This document shows positions 42,581 through 50,764 of a stretch of DNA of 64,000 bases, piece after piece. Below the pieces are notes generated by a model. The model did not search any database. It worked only from the letters and a program-made list of their open reading frames with translations, and was not told the DNA's origin. The stretch is from contig NZ_JAJJJF010000006.1 in the NCBI RefSeq assembly GCF_022458745.1, forward strand, positions 62,001 through 126,000, written 5' to 3'. Source of the stretch: Bacillus piscicola. Lineage in GTDB: Bacteria > Bacillota > Bacilli > Bacillales > Marinococcaceae. Each line of letters starts with the position of its first letter. Within the stretch, counting starts at the first letter, position 1. Both the position numbers and the translations under genes were made by a program.

Positions 42581-44194
42581 ATGAGTTCTTACGGAATATG
42601 GACGATTAGTTTTGCTTTAATCTATACACTTGCTTTGATCATAGCGGGGAACGTTGCGAAACGAAAAGCAACTCGTGGGGATGGTTATTTTGTCGGAGGG
42701 AGGAATTTCCGCTGGTGGACGGTAGCCTTTTGTATTACTGGTTTGTTTTCTGGGTCTACGTACATATCAATCGTTGAGTTATCTTACTTGACCGGAATTT
42801 CGGCGGTCTGGTACGGGGTCGCAGAAACACTTCAAGTTTTAATTATTGCGCTTCTCATTATAAAACCATTTCGAAGAAGAATGTTAACGACAGTATCTGG
42901 ATTAATTGGTGACCGTTACGGACGCAGCGCAAAAGCGTTGGCGGGTGCCATTACGGCATTTGCATTTCCAATGTGGTCAGTGGCGACAGCCATCGCTTTT
43001 GCCTCCGCTTTTCACGTATTTACCGGAGTGTCGCTGTCCATTTCAGTCGCGTTTACTGCGCTTTTATTATTTTTATATCTGCAAGCCGGTGGAATGTGGT
43101 CGGTTGCTTTTACGCAAACGATGAATTCCGTCGTATTCGCACTTATGTTTATAGTAGGAGCTATTGCCTTTTTCATTAACCCAGGCATCTCCGGTCTTCA
43201 AGAACTGGCTGTCGAACGTCCTGAAATGTTTGAATGGGGTGGGGCAGGACTGCAAGTGATACTCGCATGGTTCGGCACTTTCCTGGTCAACGTTATTTTA
43301 GCCCAAGCCGCGTTTCAGATGGCGTTGTCAGCACGGACGCCGGAAGAAGGCCAAAAAGGGCTGTTGGTCGCAGAAATCATGGGTCTGCCTTTCATTTTTT
43401 TCGGAGTAATCTTTGGCTTGTCAGCAGCTGTCGTGGTGCCTGACGCAGGTCTTGGTTTAGTAGCACTTCCTGAATATTTAATGACTGTGCTGCCGGCACC
43501 GCTTGTTGGATTGTTCTTCCTTGGTATTTGGGCCTGCGCGTTAGGATGGGGCGCACCGTGTCAGTTTTCCGGCGCGACGAGCTTAGGTAAAGACGTCGGG
43601 AGTGCTTTGTTTCCGCTGGCAGACCCAGAACGGTTAGTCACATACACAAAAGTCTCGCTCTTATTATTGACGGGATTGATGATTGTGTTCGGGACGCTGC
43701 GCACGGAACAATCGGCATGGTGGAACGTGCTTGCCTGGACCATCCGCAACTCGGCTACCTTTGCTCCGGTCGTCGCAGCGCTGTTCTGGCCGCTCGTGAC
43801 TCGAAGTGCTGTCGTCGCTTCTCTGGGGACCGGTTTTTTCTCAGGATTACTTTGGTATCACCTGGGTGGGTGGGCGCCTGACCACTTCTACTTAAACATC
43901 CATCCGGTGTGGGTTGGAATGTCTGTCAATATCGTGACTATTGTGTCGGTGACGGTACTGACGACTTTTGGGACATGGAGCATTCAAACGAAACAGGCGG
44001 CCGTTAAAGGATACAGCTTTTTAGGAGCGGGGGTCATTCTAACTTATACCAGTATCGCCTATTTTGATATCCTTCACAGACAAGGGTTGTTCGGACTGTT
44101 TGCGTTTGCGGCGATTATCGCATTTTTCATCACTACCCTCCTGTTTGTGAAAGAGAAAAATACCTCATCTTTAGAAACAGCAAGAAGCGCATAG
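42581..44194 (+). CDS. Sodium:solute symporter (SSS family), candidate methionine-related transporter
   Basis: The 537-aa protein has about 13 membrane helices of the SSS (LeuT-fold) family. Typical parts are GDGYFVGGRNFRWWTVAFCI near residue 32, FSGSTYISIVELSY, and GDRYGRSAKALAGAITAF near 109, the SSS helix-3/4 signature region. Because the gene lies behind an S-box riboswitch, its solute is likely methionine, a methionine precursor or another sulfur compound. A strong GGGAGTTGGAG site precedes ATG. SSS transporters are not the usual S-box cargo, so this pairing is noteworthy. Confidence 0.85.
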   Translation: MSSYGIWTISFALIYTLALIIAGNVAKRKATRGDGYFVGGRNFRWWTVAFCITGLFSGSTYISIVELSYLTGISAVWYGVAETLQVLIIALLIIKPFRRRMLTTVSGLIGDRYGRSAKALAGAITAFAFPMWSVATAIAFASAFHVFTGVSLSISVAFTALLLFLYLQAGGMWSVAFTQTMNSVVFALMFIVGAIAFFINPGISGLQELAVERPEMFEWGGAGLQVILAWFGTFLVNVILAQAAFQMALSARTPEEGQKGLLVAEIMGLPFIFFGVIFGLSAAVVVPDAGLGLVALPEYLMTVLPAPLVGLFFLGIWACALGWGAPCQFSGATSLGKDVGSALFPLADPERLVTYTKVSLLLLTGLMIVFGTLRTEQSAWWNVLAWTIRNSATFAPVVAALFWPLVTRSAVVASLGTGFFSGLLWYHLGGWAPDHFYLNIHPVWVGMSVNIVTIVSVTVLTTFGTWSIQTKQAAVKGYSFLGAGVILTYTSIAYFDILHRQGLFGLFAFAAIIAFFITTLLFVKEKNTSSLETARSA

Positions 44195-44206
44195 TTTCTC
44201 AAAAAA

Positions 44207-44238
44207 AACCAAGGCACCCGCAGAGAGTGCACTTGGTT
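44207..44238. terminator. Bidirectional terminator between the symporter and lysE genes
   Basis: AACCAAG (44207-44213) and CTTGGTT (44232-44238) pair, with GCAC/GTGC continuing the stem. T-runs follow on the plus strand and A-runs precede it, so both converging transcripts can stop here. Confidence 0.82.
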
Positions 44239-44865
44239 TTATTTTTGACTGAATAAGATTTGCACGCCAATAATGGTGAACAAGGTTCCTTCGATAACAT
44301 TCATACGTTTCGCTATTTTAGGGTTGTTCATGAAGAGCCGTCCCGCCTTATTCGCAATGACGCTAATGGTGGAGAAGATGAAGAGAGCTTGCAACAAAAA
44401 GAGCAGTCCTAATAGAATCATTTGCAAGGCAATTGGCATGCCGGCTTCATTTGTGAACTGTGGTAAAAGTGCCAAAAAGAATAAGGACACTTTAGGGTTG
44501 AGCAAATTCATCACGATTCCTTTTTTATAAAGCGCGCTATATTGCATGGTTGGACGTGATTCGATGGTGGCCGCCGCTTGATTCCGGGTACGGAATGCTT
44601 GCCAGGCGAGATACAGTAAGTAGGCGGCGCCGGCGTATTTGACGATAGTAAAAGCAAGTGTTGACTGATAAATTAGTGCCGAAATCCCTAACGCGGCAGC
44701 ACTGATATGGACAAGCAGTCCGGAACAGAGACCGAGTGCCGTAACGATACCCGCTTTTTTATCTTGAGAAATACTTTGGGCAATTACAAATAAAATGTCA
44801 GGGCCGGGCGCAAGTGTCAGAGCGATGGCTGTGCCTAAAAATGCAAAAATAATGACTAGATCCAC
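44239..44865 (-). CDS. LysE family amino-acid exporter
   Basis: The 208-aa protein has six membrane helices. GTG 44865 fits the GAGGGG site. The signature TLAPGPDILFVIAQSISQDKKAG is preserved in parts near residue 16, and GLCSGLLVHISAAALGISAL, FTIVKYAGAAYLLYLAWQAF and KGIVMNLLNPKVSLFFLALL are typical of LysE/RhtB exporters. It lies downstream of the LysR gene on the same strand and may be its target. Confidence 0.9.
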   Translation of the reverse strand: MDLVIIFAFLGTAIALTLAPGPDILFVIAQSISQDKKAGIVTALGLCSGLLVHISAAALGISALIYQSTLAFTIVKYAGAAYLLYLAWQAFRTRNQAAATIESRPTMQYSALYKKGIVMNLLNPKVSLFFLALLPQFTNEAGMPIALQMILLGLLFLLQALFIFSTISVIANKAGRLFMNNPKIAKRMNVIEGTLFTIIGVQILFSQK

Positions 44866-44915
44866 ACGATTCCCCTCTTTTCTGTGCAAGTTTGGTTTTA
44901 ATTGAAAAGGCTTCT

Positions 44916-45821
44916 TTAAACGGGGGCATCTTTCTGAAGAAACTGCTGTACGAAGGTACTGAACTGCTCAACAGACTCTTTTGGGAAGCGCTGTACACGG
45001 CGGGCTGCCCAGAGAGGACGCTGAATGTGAATGCCGCTCACTTTCACTTCGGCAAGTAATCCTGCCTGCAATTCCTGGCGGACCGCGAGCCGTGACACAA
45101 ACCCGTAGCCGAGACCGGACAGGACAGCGCTTTTGATCGCCTGCGTCGTGCTTAACTCAAGAACGTCTGTCACTTTTTCTAGCGGTACTTTCTCCCTTAT
45201 ATGATTTTCAATAATACGGCGGGTTGCGGAGTTTTCTTCGCGGCGAATCAGTCGTTCTTCAAGGAGGTCTTTCGGAACGATACGCTGTTGAGATGCCCAT
45301 TTATGGCCAGGTGCTGTAATCAACACAATATTGTCATATGTAATAATTTTTTTATCTAGGTCAAGGGTTGTGATATCTCCTTCGACAAAGGCAAGATCAA
45401 TGGCTCGTTCCTCGAGGGCAGAAAGGACACTCGGCGTATTGCTGATCGATAATTGGATCCGCTGAGCAGGATGATCATGCTGAAAGGCACTGATTATCTC
45501 TGACAATACATATTCACCAAGCGTATAAGAGGAGCCGATTTTTAACGTTTGTGACCCTGGATTGCGCTCCTGTTCCAAGACTTCCTTCGATTCTTCGTAT
45601 TCTTGAACGATGGTGCTGGCATAGTAGTATAGCTTTTTTCCGGCAGGAGTGAGTAGGAGAGGAGTATGGTGACGCTCAAAAAGCAGGGTGGAATAATGAT
45701 CCTCTAGCTGCTTCATTTTCTTGGTAGCGGCCGGCTGCGAAAGAAATGCTCGTTTGGCCGCGCCGCTTATGCTTTTTTCTTCAACTGCGTAACAAAATAG
45801 CTGAAACGTTTGGATATTCAT
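44916..45821 (-). CDS. LysR-type transcriptional regulator, CysL/YwfK-like
   Basis: The 301-aa protein has an N-terminal winged helix-turn-helix (MNIQTFQLFCYAVEEKSISG then AAKRAFLSQPAATKKMKQLE) and a substrate-binding domain from about 90. It looks like the CysL/CbbR-type group that senses small organic or sulfur metabolites. It is 16 bp from the TauE-type gene upstream, so both are probably co-transcribed. The effector is unknown. Confidence 0.87.
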   Translation of the reverse strand: MNIQTFQLFCYAVEEKSISGAAKRAFLSQPAATKKMKQLEDHYSTLLFERHHTPLLLTPAGKKLYYYASTIVQEYEESKEVLEQERNPGSQTLKIGSSYTLGEYVLSEIISAFQHDHPAQRIQLSISNTPSVLSALEERAIDLAFVEGDITTLDLDKKIITYDNIVLITAPGHKWASQQRIVPKDLLEERLIRREENSATRRIIENHIREKVPLEKVTDVLELSTTQAIKSAVLSGLGYGFVSRLAVRQELQAGLLAEVKVSGIHIQRPLWAARRVQRFPKESVEQFSTFVQQFLQKDAPV

Positions 45822-45836
45822 TGGATCCGTCCTCAT

Positions 45837-46643
45837 CTACATTTGGAAAAACATATTGATTCCCATCACGATGACAACTACTGCTAACAACCGTGTGATA
45901 GTCGCACCTTTCATCTTTTTCGAGAGTATAGCCCCGACTTGTGCACCAATCAGGACACCAATTCCGCTCATGGCAACAACCTGCCAATCAACTGCGCCAT
46001 CAACAATGGATGGAATAAGGCCGATAAGTGAGTATAAAGCGAGTGAGAACATCGAAGTAGCAGTGGCTGATTTAATCGGCAGGCTGAAACCATACACTAA
46101 AATCGGTACGAGCAGCCAGCCGCCGCCAATCCCGAAAAAAGACGAGACAACTCCAAGTAAGCCGCCGACCGCGATGAGTTTCCATGTTTTTACCGTTTCC
46201 TCGTCTAACTCTGGCATCAGGGTCATTTCCCCAGCTGCTTCTGCCGTGGCAGCTGTTTCAGCCTGTGTATTCGCTTGTTTTTGTTTTGGTTTCTTTAGAG
46301 TTAAGAATAAACCAAGACCGATTAGAAGACAAGCGAACAGTGCATAAAAGACAGCTTCCGGACTGTACGTAACGAGCCATTTTCCTAGAAAAGTAGCCGG
46401 CGCTGCTCCGAGGGACAGCAACAGACCCGTCCGGATTAACACGCGGCGCTGTTTCATAAGCATTGGCATCCCCGATACGGCATTAATGAAGACAACGGCA
46501 AGCCCGGTCGCCGCCGCTGCTTCCGGGCTAATTTGATAAAAGGTTAAAAGCGCCGGTACGAATAAAAAGCCGCCTCCCGCTCCAATAATTGTCCCGTAGG
46601 CGCTGGCCACAAAGCCTAATAAAATAAGAGCCAAAAAAAGCAT
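45837..46643 (-). CDS. TauE/SafE family sulfite/sulfonate exporter-like protein
   Basis: The 268-aa protein has about eight membrane helices in two repeats, each with a Gly-rich motif: GTIIGAGGGFLFVPALL in the first and SSFFGIGGGWLLVPILVYG in the second, the hallmark of TauE/SafE proteins. A charged cytosolic loop of 30-40 residues (KKPKQKQANTQAETAATAEA) separates the halves. The substrate may be sulfite, a sulfonate or another anion. Confidence 0.9.
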   Translation of the reverse strand: MLFLALILLGFVASAYGTIIGAGGGFLFVPALLTFYQISPEAAAATGLAVVFINAVSGMPMLMKQRRVLIRTGLLLSLGAAPATFLGKWLVTYSPEAVFYALFACLLIGLGLFLTLKKPKQKQANTQAETAATAEAAGEMTLMPELDEETVKTWKLIAVGGLLGVVSSFFGIGGGWLLVPILVYGFSLPIKSATATSMFSLALYSLIGLIPSIVDGAVDWQVVAMSGIGVLIGAQVGAILSKKMKGATITRLLAVVVIVMGINMFFQM

Positions 46644-46781
46644 GTAAAATACCTCCTCTTATCCTCATTTATATCATGAAAAACACGGATCAGAAGGGAA
46701 AGCAGCCATTTAGAATAGCATATAACAGATTGTTATCAGACAAGCTTTGCGCTTCAAGCAAGGAATAAACAGGAAAAGGAA

Positions 46782-46808
46782 AATCTCAGAAGGTTGTCTT
46801 CTGAGATT
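46782..46808 (-). terminator. Minus-strand terminator after hpaF
   Basis: AATCTCAGAAG (46782-46792) and CTTCTGAGATT (46798-46808) are a perfect 11-bp stem. On the minus strand TTCCTTTTCC follows. It ends the hpaG-hpaF transcript. Confidence 0.75.
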
Positions 46809-46837
46809 GGTGAGTAAAGGGGGTATTTAATTTTGGC

Positions 46838-47218
46838 TTATTTATATCTCTGGTGAATATTATTCTTTTTGTAAGTGGCACTCTGGAATTCGTGCAGCTC
46901 AAAGGAGAGAGCGAGGTAGCGCTTTTCAAAAAGAGCGGCAAAGTGGTCCGTCATAACTTCGAAAATGGCGTCGCACACTTTTTTCTTATCCGCTTCGCTG
47001 CGGCCGCCACCAATCTTCAGCTGGCCATGAACAAAGGCATCATCTTCTGACCCGTCAGCTGTTACATAATCATGAAGCTCGATTGCCCGCGAACGAATAC
47101 CACCAACTGGGAATGTACCACCTTGTGCAATAATCGCGTCATTAATCTTTTTTAAGAGAGAGGAGATGTCTCCTTCCTCTTTTAGGTTATCGGTATACTC
47201 TATCGTTACATGAGGCAT
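46838..47218 (-). CDS. hpaF: 5-carboxymethyl-2-hydroxymuconate delta-isomerase
   Basis: The 126-aa protein is of the CHMI (HpaF/HpcD) family, which isomerises 5-carboxymethyl-2-hydroxymuconate in homoprotocatechuate breakdown. It begins PHVTIEYTDNL with the catalytic N-terminal Pro after Met removal, and has GIRSRAIELHDYVTADG and FVHGQLKIGGGRSEADKKKV. It lies 33 bp after the second hpaG gene on the same strand. Length fits the family. Confidence 0.93.
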   Translation of the reverse strand: MPHVTIEYTDNLKEEGDISSLLKKINDAIIAQGGTFPVGGIRSRAIELHDYVTADGSEDDAFVHGQLKIGGGRSEADKKKVCDAIFEVMTDHFAALFEKRYLALSFELHEFQSATYKKNNIHQRYK

Positions 47219-47250
47219 ATGAATTCCTCCTTATCAATCAAGCATATTTA

Positions 47251-48009
47251 TTAAGACTTTTGGAAAACTCCGTCACTGACAATATGATTCTTCAGGGAGC
47301 CGAGCCCCTCAATTTCCGTAATGACTTCGTCCCCAGCGTTTACGCCAGTAGTCCCTTTCGGAGTGCCAGTCAGGATGATATCGTTCTCATTTAATGTCAT
47401 GAATCCGCTCAAGTACTCAATTAAGCCTGGTACGGTAAAAATCATGTCTTTCGTGCTGCCTTCTTGCGTGACTTCCCCATTAACAATCGTACGGAGAGAG
47501 AGATTCATCGGATCTTCAATATCGTCGCGGTCCACGAGCCACGGTCCGATCGGTGTGCAAGTGTCGCGGTTTTTTACACGAAGATTAGGTCGGTAATAGT
47601 TTTCCAAGTAGTCCCGGATCGCATAGTCGTTCGAAATGGTATACCCTTTGACATACTTATAGGCGTCTTCTTTTTTAACATTTTTTGCTGTTTTCCCGAT
47701 GACGACACCTAACTCACATTCATAGTGCATAAAGGTTACTTCATCAGGGCGCTTGGTAGAAGCGTTATGGCCGATAAATGTATTTGGCCCCTTCAAAAAG
47801 GCAAGCGGCTCTTTCGGAGCACTGAAGGAAAGCTCCTTCGCGTGGTCTGCATAATTTAATCCTAAAGCAAATACAGTCTGAGGCTGAACAGGCGGCAGCC
47901 ATTCCACCTCTTGTTCGGAAAATACGCGTCCGTCTGTTAATTTCACTTTTCCATTGTATTCAAATGCGTCGTGGACAGCACCGCCCACAGCTACACGTGC
48001 TCGTTTCAT
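47251..48009 (-). CDS. hpaG2: HpaG C-terminal-type FAH-family enzyme
   Basis: The 252-aa protein belongs to the fumarylacetoacetate hydrolase superfamily and resembles the second half of HpaG (OPET decarboxylase/HHDD isomerase). Metal ligands are visible in HYECELGVVIGK, and NDYAIRDYLENYYRPNLRVK and LTGTPKGTTGVNAGDE are typical. In enteric bacteria both halves are fused; here they are two neighbouring genes. Which half does decarboxylation and which isomerisation is inferred only. Confidence 0.88.
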   Translation of the reverse strand: MKRARVAVGGAVHDAFEYNGKVKLTDGRVFSEQEVEWLPPVQPQTVFALGLNYADHAKELSFSAPKEPLAFLKGPNTFIGHNASTKRPDEVTFMHYECELGVVIGKTAKNVKKEDAYKYVKGYTISNDYAIRDYLENYYRPNLRVKNRDTCTPIGPWLVDRDDIEDPMNLSLRTIVNGEVTQEGSTKDMIFTVPGLIEYLSGFMTLNENDIILTGTPKGTTGVNAGDEVITEIEGLGSLKNHIVSDGVFQKS

Positions 48010-48056
48010 TGCATTTCCTCCTCGTATCTGTGTGTTGTTGTACGATCTTATCTATC

Positions 48057-48830
48057 TTATCCCTGCTTGTCGGAGAGTACTTTGTTCTCGAGAGCGCCAA
48101 TTTCATCGATTTCCACTTTAACTTTGTCGCCGTCTTTCACGAGCGGTGGGTTTTCTGGAGTGCCGACCAAGAGAACGTCTCCTGGATAGAAAGTCATAAA
48201 CTCCGTAACGTCTGCAATCAGCTGCTTTACATCCCGGACTAGGTTTTTGGTAGATGCCGTCTGCTTCAGCTCATTATTAACGTATACGCGAAGCTCGAGA
48301 TCATCAGGGTTGGATACTTGGTCTTTTTGTACAACCCAAGGTCCGATCGGGCAAAAACCGTCGCGGGCTTTTTGTTTAATGGCTGGGCGATGCACGCTTT
48401 CATGCGGGATACTGATGTCATTCACTACCGTATAGCCTTCCACATAATCGAGCGCTGACTCGGCGTTCACCTGGGTTGCTGTTTTTCCGAAAACGACAGC
48501 CAGTGCAGCTCCTGCTTGTAATTCTTTTTCCTCTGCAGGCAAAGGAATGACGGATTGATGCGGGGAGAGGGTATTAATCGGTTTAATGTATAAGACGGGT
48601 GCTTTGGGCGGCTCTTTATAAGGGTCCTCGTGGAGCTGATCACCGAGCTTGTCTAATTCACCTTTATAATTCAACGCCGCGCCGTAAACAGTGCCGGAAA
48701 CTGGGACACGCCAGTGCAGCTCATCAGCTTGATGTGTGTTATTTTTTACTGTTACCTCATTGGCGGCAGCATTCACTTCTATGGCAGCCGGCTGGTACAA
48801 ATCGTTAAACAGTGCTTTTGCTTTAACCAT
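48057..48830 (-). CDS. hpaG1: HpaG N-terminal-type FAH-family enzyme
   Basis: The 257-aa protein is the partner FAH-family half. Parts such as VYGAALNYKGELDKLGDQLH, KAPVLYIKPINTLSPH, GYTVVNDISIPHESVHRPA and GDVLLVGTPENPPLVKDGD match the N-terminal half of HpaG. The acidic metal site is less clear (AGAALAVVFGK in place of the usual E-x-E), so this half may be catalytically weaker. ATG 48830 is the likely start, with AAAGGAG at a rather long distance. Confidence 0.85.
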   Translation of the reverse strand: MVKAKALFNDLYQPAAIEVNAAANEVTVKNNTHQADELHWRVPVSGTVYGAALNYKGELDKLGDQLHEDPYKEPPKAPVLYIKPINTLSPHQSVIPLPAEEKELQAGAALAVVFGKTATQVNAESALDYVEGYTVVNDISIPHESVHRPAIKQKARDGFCPIGPWVVQKDQVSNPDDLELRVYVNNELKQTASTKNLVRDVKQLIADVTEFMTFYPGDVLLVGTPENPPLVKDGDKVKVEIDEIGALENKVLSDKQG

Positions 48831-48889
48831 ATTTTTCGTACAACTCCTTTGCGGTTGGTTGGATGGATGGAACATTTTATATATGTTAT

Positions 48890-48908
48890 TGTATATGATT
48901 TACATAGT
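48890..48908 (-). promoter_or_regulatory. Half-matching GntR operator upstream of hpaG1
   Basis: TATATGATTT within this stretch matches one half and the centre of the palindrome at 49638-49661; the other half is degraded. It lies about 60 bp upstream of the hpaG1 start. Confidence 0.35.
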
Positions 48909-48939
48909 TGTTTCAATAAAGGCATATTGGTTCCAAACA

Positions 48940-48976
48940 AAAAAACCCGTACTTAACAAGGAAGCACAGGTTCCGG
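48940..48976 (-). terminator. Minus-strand terminator after the GntR gene
   Basis: On the minus strand AACCTGTGCTT pairs with AAGTACGGGTT across a TCCTTGTT loop, with two mismatches, and TTTTTTTG follows. It separates the regulator gene from hpaG1. Confidence 0.6.
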
Positions 48977-48982
48977 TTACTA

Positions 48983-49630
48983 TTATACCCGGTTTTGGTA
49001 AGCCGTCAGTGTATTGAGTTTATGTTGGCGAGTAAACGACTCAATTTTCTCTGCGGAAGCTTTATCTTTAATAAGCTCGATGAGTTGAGCATGTTCCTTT
49101 ACCGATTCTGGGGCACGCATCGGGAAAAACGAGAAACCTGATTTTCTTACCGTATCGAGCCGTCCCCACGATTGTTCGATGTTTTGAATAAGTAATTTAT
49201 TCGGGCAGCGGGAATAAATTGCGAAATGGAACTTTTTATTTAGGTCACTAAACGTATTTAGATCATATTTCATTAACGCTTCATTCATCTCATTGTTAAT
49301 CGTCTCGAGCACTTCAATATCCGCTTCCTTCATATGAGGAACGCTGAGGTTGGTGGCATAGCCTTCGAGAACCCCTAACAGCTCAAGTGTCTCTTTATAC
49401 ACTTTTTCATCGAATGAAAGGACGACAGCACCGGCATTTGGCTTATACTCAATCAGTTGGTCTGCTTCAAGGCGGCGAATGGCCTCTCTCACAGGAATGT
49501 GGCTGGATCCCACCTCCTTTGCAATTTGGTCCAAAATAATCCGTTGACCAGGTGCATAAGTGCCGTCTAAAATACGAGCACGGATAACATTATAGGCGTG
49601 TTTGCTTTTGTTTAATTTTTTCTGTGTCAT
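48983..49630 (-). CDS. GntR family (FCD-type) regulator of the hpa cluster
   Basis: The 215-aa protein has an N-terminal winged helix (NVIRARILDGTYAPGQRIIL then VGSSHIPVREAIRRLEADQL) and an all-helical FCD ligand domain (about 85-205). A perfect palindrome lies eight bases before its start codon, and matching sites occur at the hpaE and aldolase promoters, so it most likely represses the 4-hydroxyphenylacetate genes and itself. The ligand would be an aromatic acid or pathway intermediate, by inference. Confidence 0.88.
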   Translation of the reverse strand: MTQKKLNKSKHAYNVIRARILDGTYAPGQRIILDQIAKEVGSSHIPVREAIRRLEADQLIEYKPNAGAVVLSFDEKVYKETLELLGVLEGYATNLSVPHMKEADIEVLETINNEMNEALMKYDLNTFSDLNKKFHFAIYSRCPNKLLIQNIEQSWGRLDTVRKSGFSFFPMRAPESVKEHAQLIELIKDKASAEKIESFTRQHKLNTLTAYQNRV

Positions 49631-49637
49631 AACTCAC

Positions 49638-49661
49638 ATTATATATGATTTCATATATAAT
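49638..49661. promoter_or_regulatory. Palindromic operator at the GntR gene
   Basis: ATTATATATGA (49638-49648) and TCATATATAAT (49651-49661) are perfect complements separated by TT. The centre ATATATGA-TT-TCATATAT is shared with sites at 50698-50717 and 60081-60098. It probably binds the adjacent GntR protein. Confidence 0.7.
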
Positions 49662-49675
49662 TACAACTTCCTCCC

Positions 49676-50575
49676 TTACATAGTATGTGGATAGGCCCCT
49701 TTAAATAATTCGAGCAGCCGTTGTGCGGACTTAGTCAAATAGTGATCCTTATTCCAGATAATCCCTAATTCAGCGGCAATGTTGGCATCCTCCAACTCGA
49801 GGACACGAATTTGCTCATTTGGGAATCCGTATAAAGTAGATTTAGGCACGATCGTAGCTCCCACCCCAGCTGCTGCCAAAGAGATCAGCATGGACGCATC
49901 AGGGCATTCACAAATGACTTGCGGTTCAAAACCGTGGTTGCGGCATTCACTGACAATCAATTCAAATTGGCCCGTTCCGCTGATCCGATGAAGGAGCATG
50001 AGTGGCAGTTCCTTAAGCTCTTTCATCGATATTCGTTGAATATCAGGAGCGAAAGTTGGCCACTCAACCGGTGTAACAAGCACATATGGTTCCGAGGGGA
50101 GGCGTAGAATCGAGAACTTCTCCAAGTCAACCGGCAGTCGGACAAGCGCCAATTCAATATCCCGGTTTATCACTCTTTCAGCTAAAAAAGAAGTATCTCC
50201 TTCACGGAGTTGATACGCAATTTGCGGGTGCAGGCTGCGCAGCCTTTTCAGTTGTTCGGGGAGATAAGAAAAACAAGATTTATTGGAGCCGATGGACAGG
50301 GTACCACGTATTCCTTGCTTTGTCTCCTGTACTTCCAAGACTGTGTCTTCCAGCTCCTGCAAAATTTTTTTTGCTTTCTTATATAAGACACGCCCCGGCT
50401 CAGTAAGCACAAGGGAGCGACCCTCCCTTTCAAAAAGCTCACTTCCCAATTCTTTTTCGATATTTTTAATTTGCTGGCTGAGAGGAGGTTGAGCCATATG
50501 CAGTTTTTTTGCTGCTTTTGTCACTTGTCCTTCCTCAGCAACAACACAGAAATAACGCAACTGTTTAATATCCAT
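49676..50575 (-). CDS. LysR-type regulator (CatM/BenM-like)
   Basis: The 299-aa protein begins MDIKQLRYFCVVAEEGQVTK and AAKKLHMAQPPLSQQIKNIE, a clear LysR winged helix-turn-helix of the kind seen in aromatic-degradation regulators. The effector domain covers about 90-295. It is divergent from hpaE, so the 190-bp region between them is its likely target. Two regulators (this and the GntR protein) therefore flank the cluster. Confidence 0.88.
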   Translation of the reverse strand: MDIKQLRYFCVVAEEGQVTKAAKKLHMAQPPLSQQIKNIEKELGSELFEREGRSLVLTEPGRVLYKKAKKILQELEDTVLEVQETKQGIRGTLSIGSNKSCFSYLPEQLKRLRSLHPQIAYQLREGDTSFLAERVINRDIELALVRLPVDLEKFSILRLPSEPYVLVTPVEWPTFAPDIQRISMKELKELPLMLLHRISGTGQFELIVSECRNHGFEPQVICECPDASMLISLAAAGVGATIVPKSTLYGFPNEQIRVLELEDANIAAELGIIWNKDHYLTKSAQRLLELFKGAYPHTM

Positions 50576-50687
50576 TGACTGTTAACTCCTTTCCCCTTTT
50601 ATAATATACGAAAAAAGTATAATTAATCAATTATTTTTATATTTTTCATATGAATTTAAACGTGATATATTGGGTATAGAAAGTTTT

Positions 50688-50717
50688 TAGACAATTGAAT
50701 ATATAAAATCATATATT
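50688..50717 (+). promoter_or_regulatory. hpaE promoter with overlapping GntR operator
   Basis: TAGACA (50688-50693) and TATATT (50712-50717) with an 18-bp spacer make a plausible promoter. The operator 50698-50717 reads, on the minus strand, AATATATGATTTTATATATT, one base different from the GntR-gene palindrome across 18 bases. Binding here would block the -10 region. Confidence 0.6.
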
Positions 50718-50764
50718 TTTTAAATCACAAAGTAAGCGTTAACAAAAGTAGGAGGAATGTATAC

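Noticed and set aside
45856-46347. 163-codon plus-strand open frame
   Set aside because: It lies antisense to the TauE/SafE gene, and the composition follows from the complementary codons.
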